Origin: Leptospira kemamanensis
GTDB taxonomy: Bacteria; Spirochaetota; Leptospiria; Leptospirales; Leptospiraceae
DNA length: 64,000 nucleotides
Assembly: GCF_004769665.1 (NCBI RefSeq)
Contig: NZ_RQGG01000007.1
Coordinates: forward strand, 240,919 to 304,918
Direction of reading: 5' to 3'
Every line of letters begins with the position of its first letter. Within the stretch, counting starts at the first letter, position 1. This document shows positions 63,530-64,000 of this stretch, one piece after another. Both the position numbers and the translations under genes were made by a program. The notes beneath the pieces are model-generated. The model worked only from the letters and a program-made list of their open reading frames with translations. It did no database searches and had not been told where the DNA came from.

Positions 63530-64000
63530 ATGGTAATTACTCCTGGTGATTATGGAGAGAAGGCCATACCCGTTCCCATTCCGAACACGGAAGTCAAGCT
63601 TCTCATCGCCGATGGTACTATTGGGTTCGCTCAATGGGAGAGTAGGACGTTGCCGGGTTAGCACTCATAACGTATAAGAAAAAGCCAACCGAAAGGTTGG
63701 CTTTTTTTGTGTACAAAAGAAAATCCATTGAGCGAACCCAATAGTAAACACAAAAGATTGTTCGCGAAATGACAGACTTGCGACCCATAGGGAGCAAGGC
63801 TCGGACACTCGCCCGCGGAGCGGGCAAGCGAGTGGGGGTGGAAGTAGGACGTTGCCTTTGTTAGCACTCATAACGTATGATAGAGCGTTCACGAAAGTGA
63901 GCGCTTTTTTTGTTTGTAGGGCTCTGTGTGAGCCGGCTAACGTCCGCGACTCGGAGTACCGGTCGCTGCCTCAAAATAAGAGCAAGGTGTCTTGCTCTTA
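63530..64000 (+). repeat. direct repeat copy 2 (5S rRNA plus terminator array, runs off the window)
   Basis: Matches 57952 onward at an offset of 5,578 bp to the window end, which falls inside the third terminator hairpin. The 22-nt antisense copy of 5S lies at 63725-63746, and the hairpin CACTCG-CCCGC-GGA-GCGGG near 63807-63826 is intact here but disrupted by the 6-base difference in copy 1. ORFs across both copies are not proteins. Confidence 0.9.
63539..63660 (+). rRNA. rrf: 5S ribosomal RNA, copy 2
   Basis: Identical over its full length to copy 1. It has its own upstream sequence (TTGCGA at 63504-63509), so it is probably transcribed separately. Its first terminator, with arms GCCAACC/GGTTGGC, follows at about 63684-63708. 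Confidence 0.93.

Overview
The window is about 64 kb of moderately low-GC DNA. It most likely comes from the chromosome of a spirochaete of the genus Leptospira, probably a free-living (saprophytic) species. This is inferred from family content, not from a search. The signs are a 5S rRNA gene standing apart from 16S and 23S, a PilZ protein of the leptospiral DUF1577 type, a FecA-like receptor plus feoAB, two-membrane envelope genes (msbA, lnt, TonB-like protein, many exported proteins) and several proteins that resemble nothing outside the group. No phage, insertion sequence, CRISPR array, tRNA or recognisable defence island was found.

Layout. 1-10.4 kb holds housekeeping and envelope genes: uvrB (5' end cut off by the window), lon, a class A penicillin-binding protein, a substrate-binding lipoprotein and an MsbA-type flippase whose start codon lies 2 bases from that of its divergent neighbour. 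10.5-14.0 kb holds a CoA-transferase, an FAD oxidoreductase and a methyltransferase. 14.0-19.2 kb is a compact regulated unit: a CsoR/CstR-type sensor, a DUF2892 membrane protein, a TolC-type channel and an RND pump, with three copies of an ATACCC/GGGTAT operator and no periplasmic adaptor gene. 19.3-21.9 kb carries three tandem paralogous secreted serine hydrolases. 22.1-30.3 kb holds an orphan histidine kinase and a lytic transglycosylase separated by strong palindromes, then a penicillin-acylase-family hydrolase and exported proteins.

30.3-43.5 kb contains a PilZ protein with a large insertion, a crotonase homologue lacking both catalytic glutamates, an FNR-like regulator, a possible structured RNA, a rhomboid protease, a 36-codon membrane peptide, hisB-hisH-hisA, a VKOR-DsbA fusion, and a minus-strand ABC1 kinase-feoA-feoB-neuB cluster. 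43.6-57.9 kb holds an XPB-N-terminal-like protein without a helicase core, a lipase/foldase/lnt cluster with a divergent TetR gene and two near-identical operators, a TPM-domain protein, glyS, and a TonB-like/PrsW/secreted-protein operon.

57.9-64.0 kb is the most unusual part. Two identical 5S rRNA genes, 5,578 bp apart in the same orientation, each sit at the head of a direct repeat of at least 470 bp. The repeat is built from repeated 5S 3' ends, terminators and a 22-nt antisense copy of part of 5S. Between them lie an apparent outer-membrane-protein pseudogene with two single-base frameshifts, a FecA-like TonB-dependent receptor and another exported barrel-like protein. The best leads are this 5S repeat system, the CstR-type/RND unit, the hydrolase triplet, the lipase-foldase locus and the interrupted PilZ domain.
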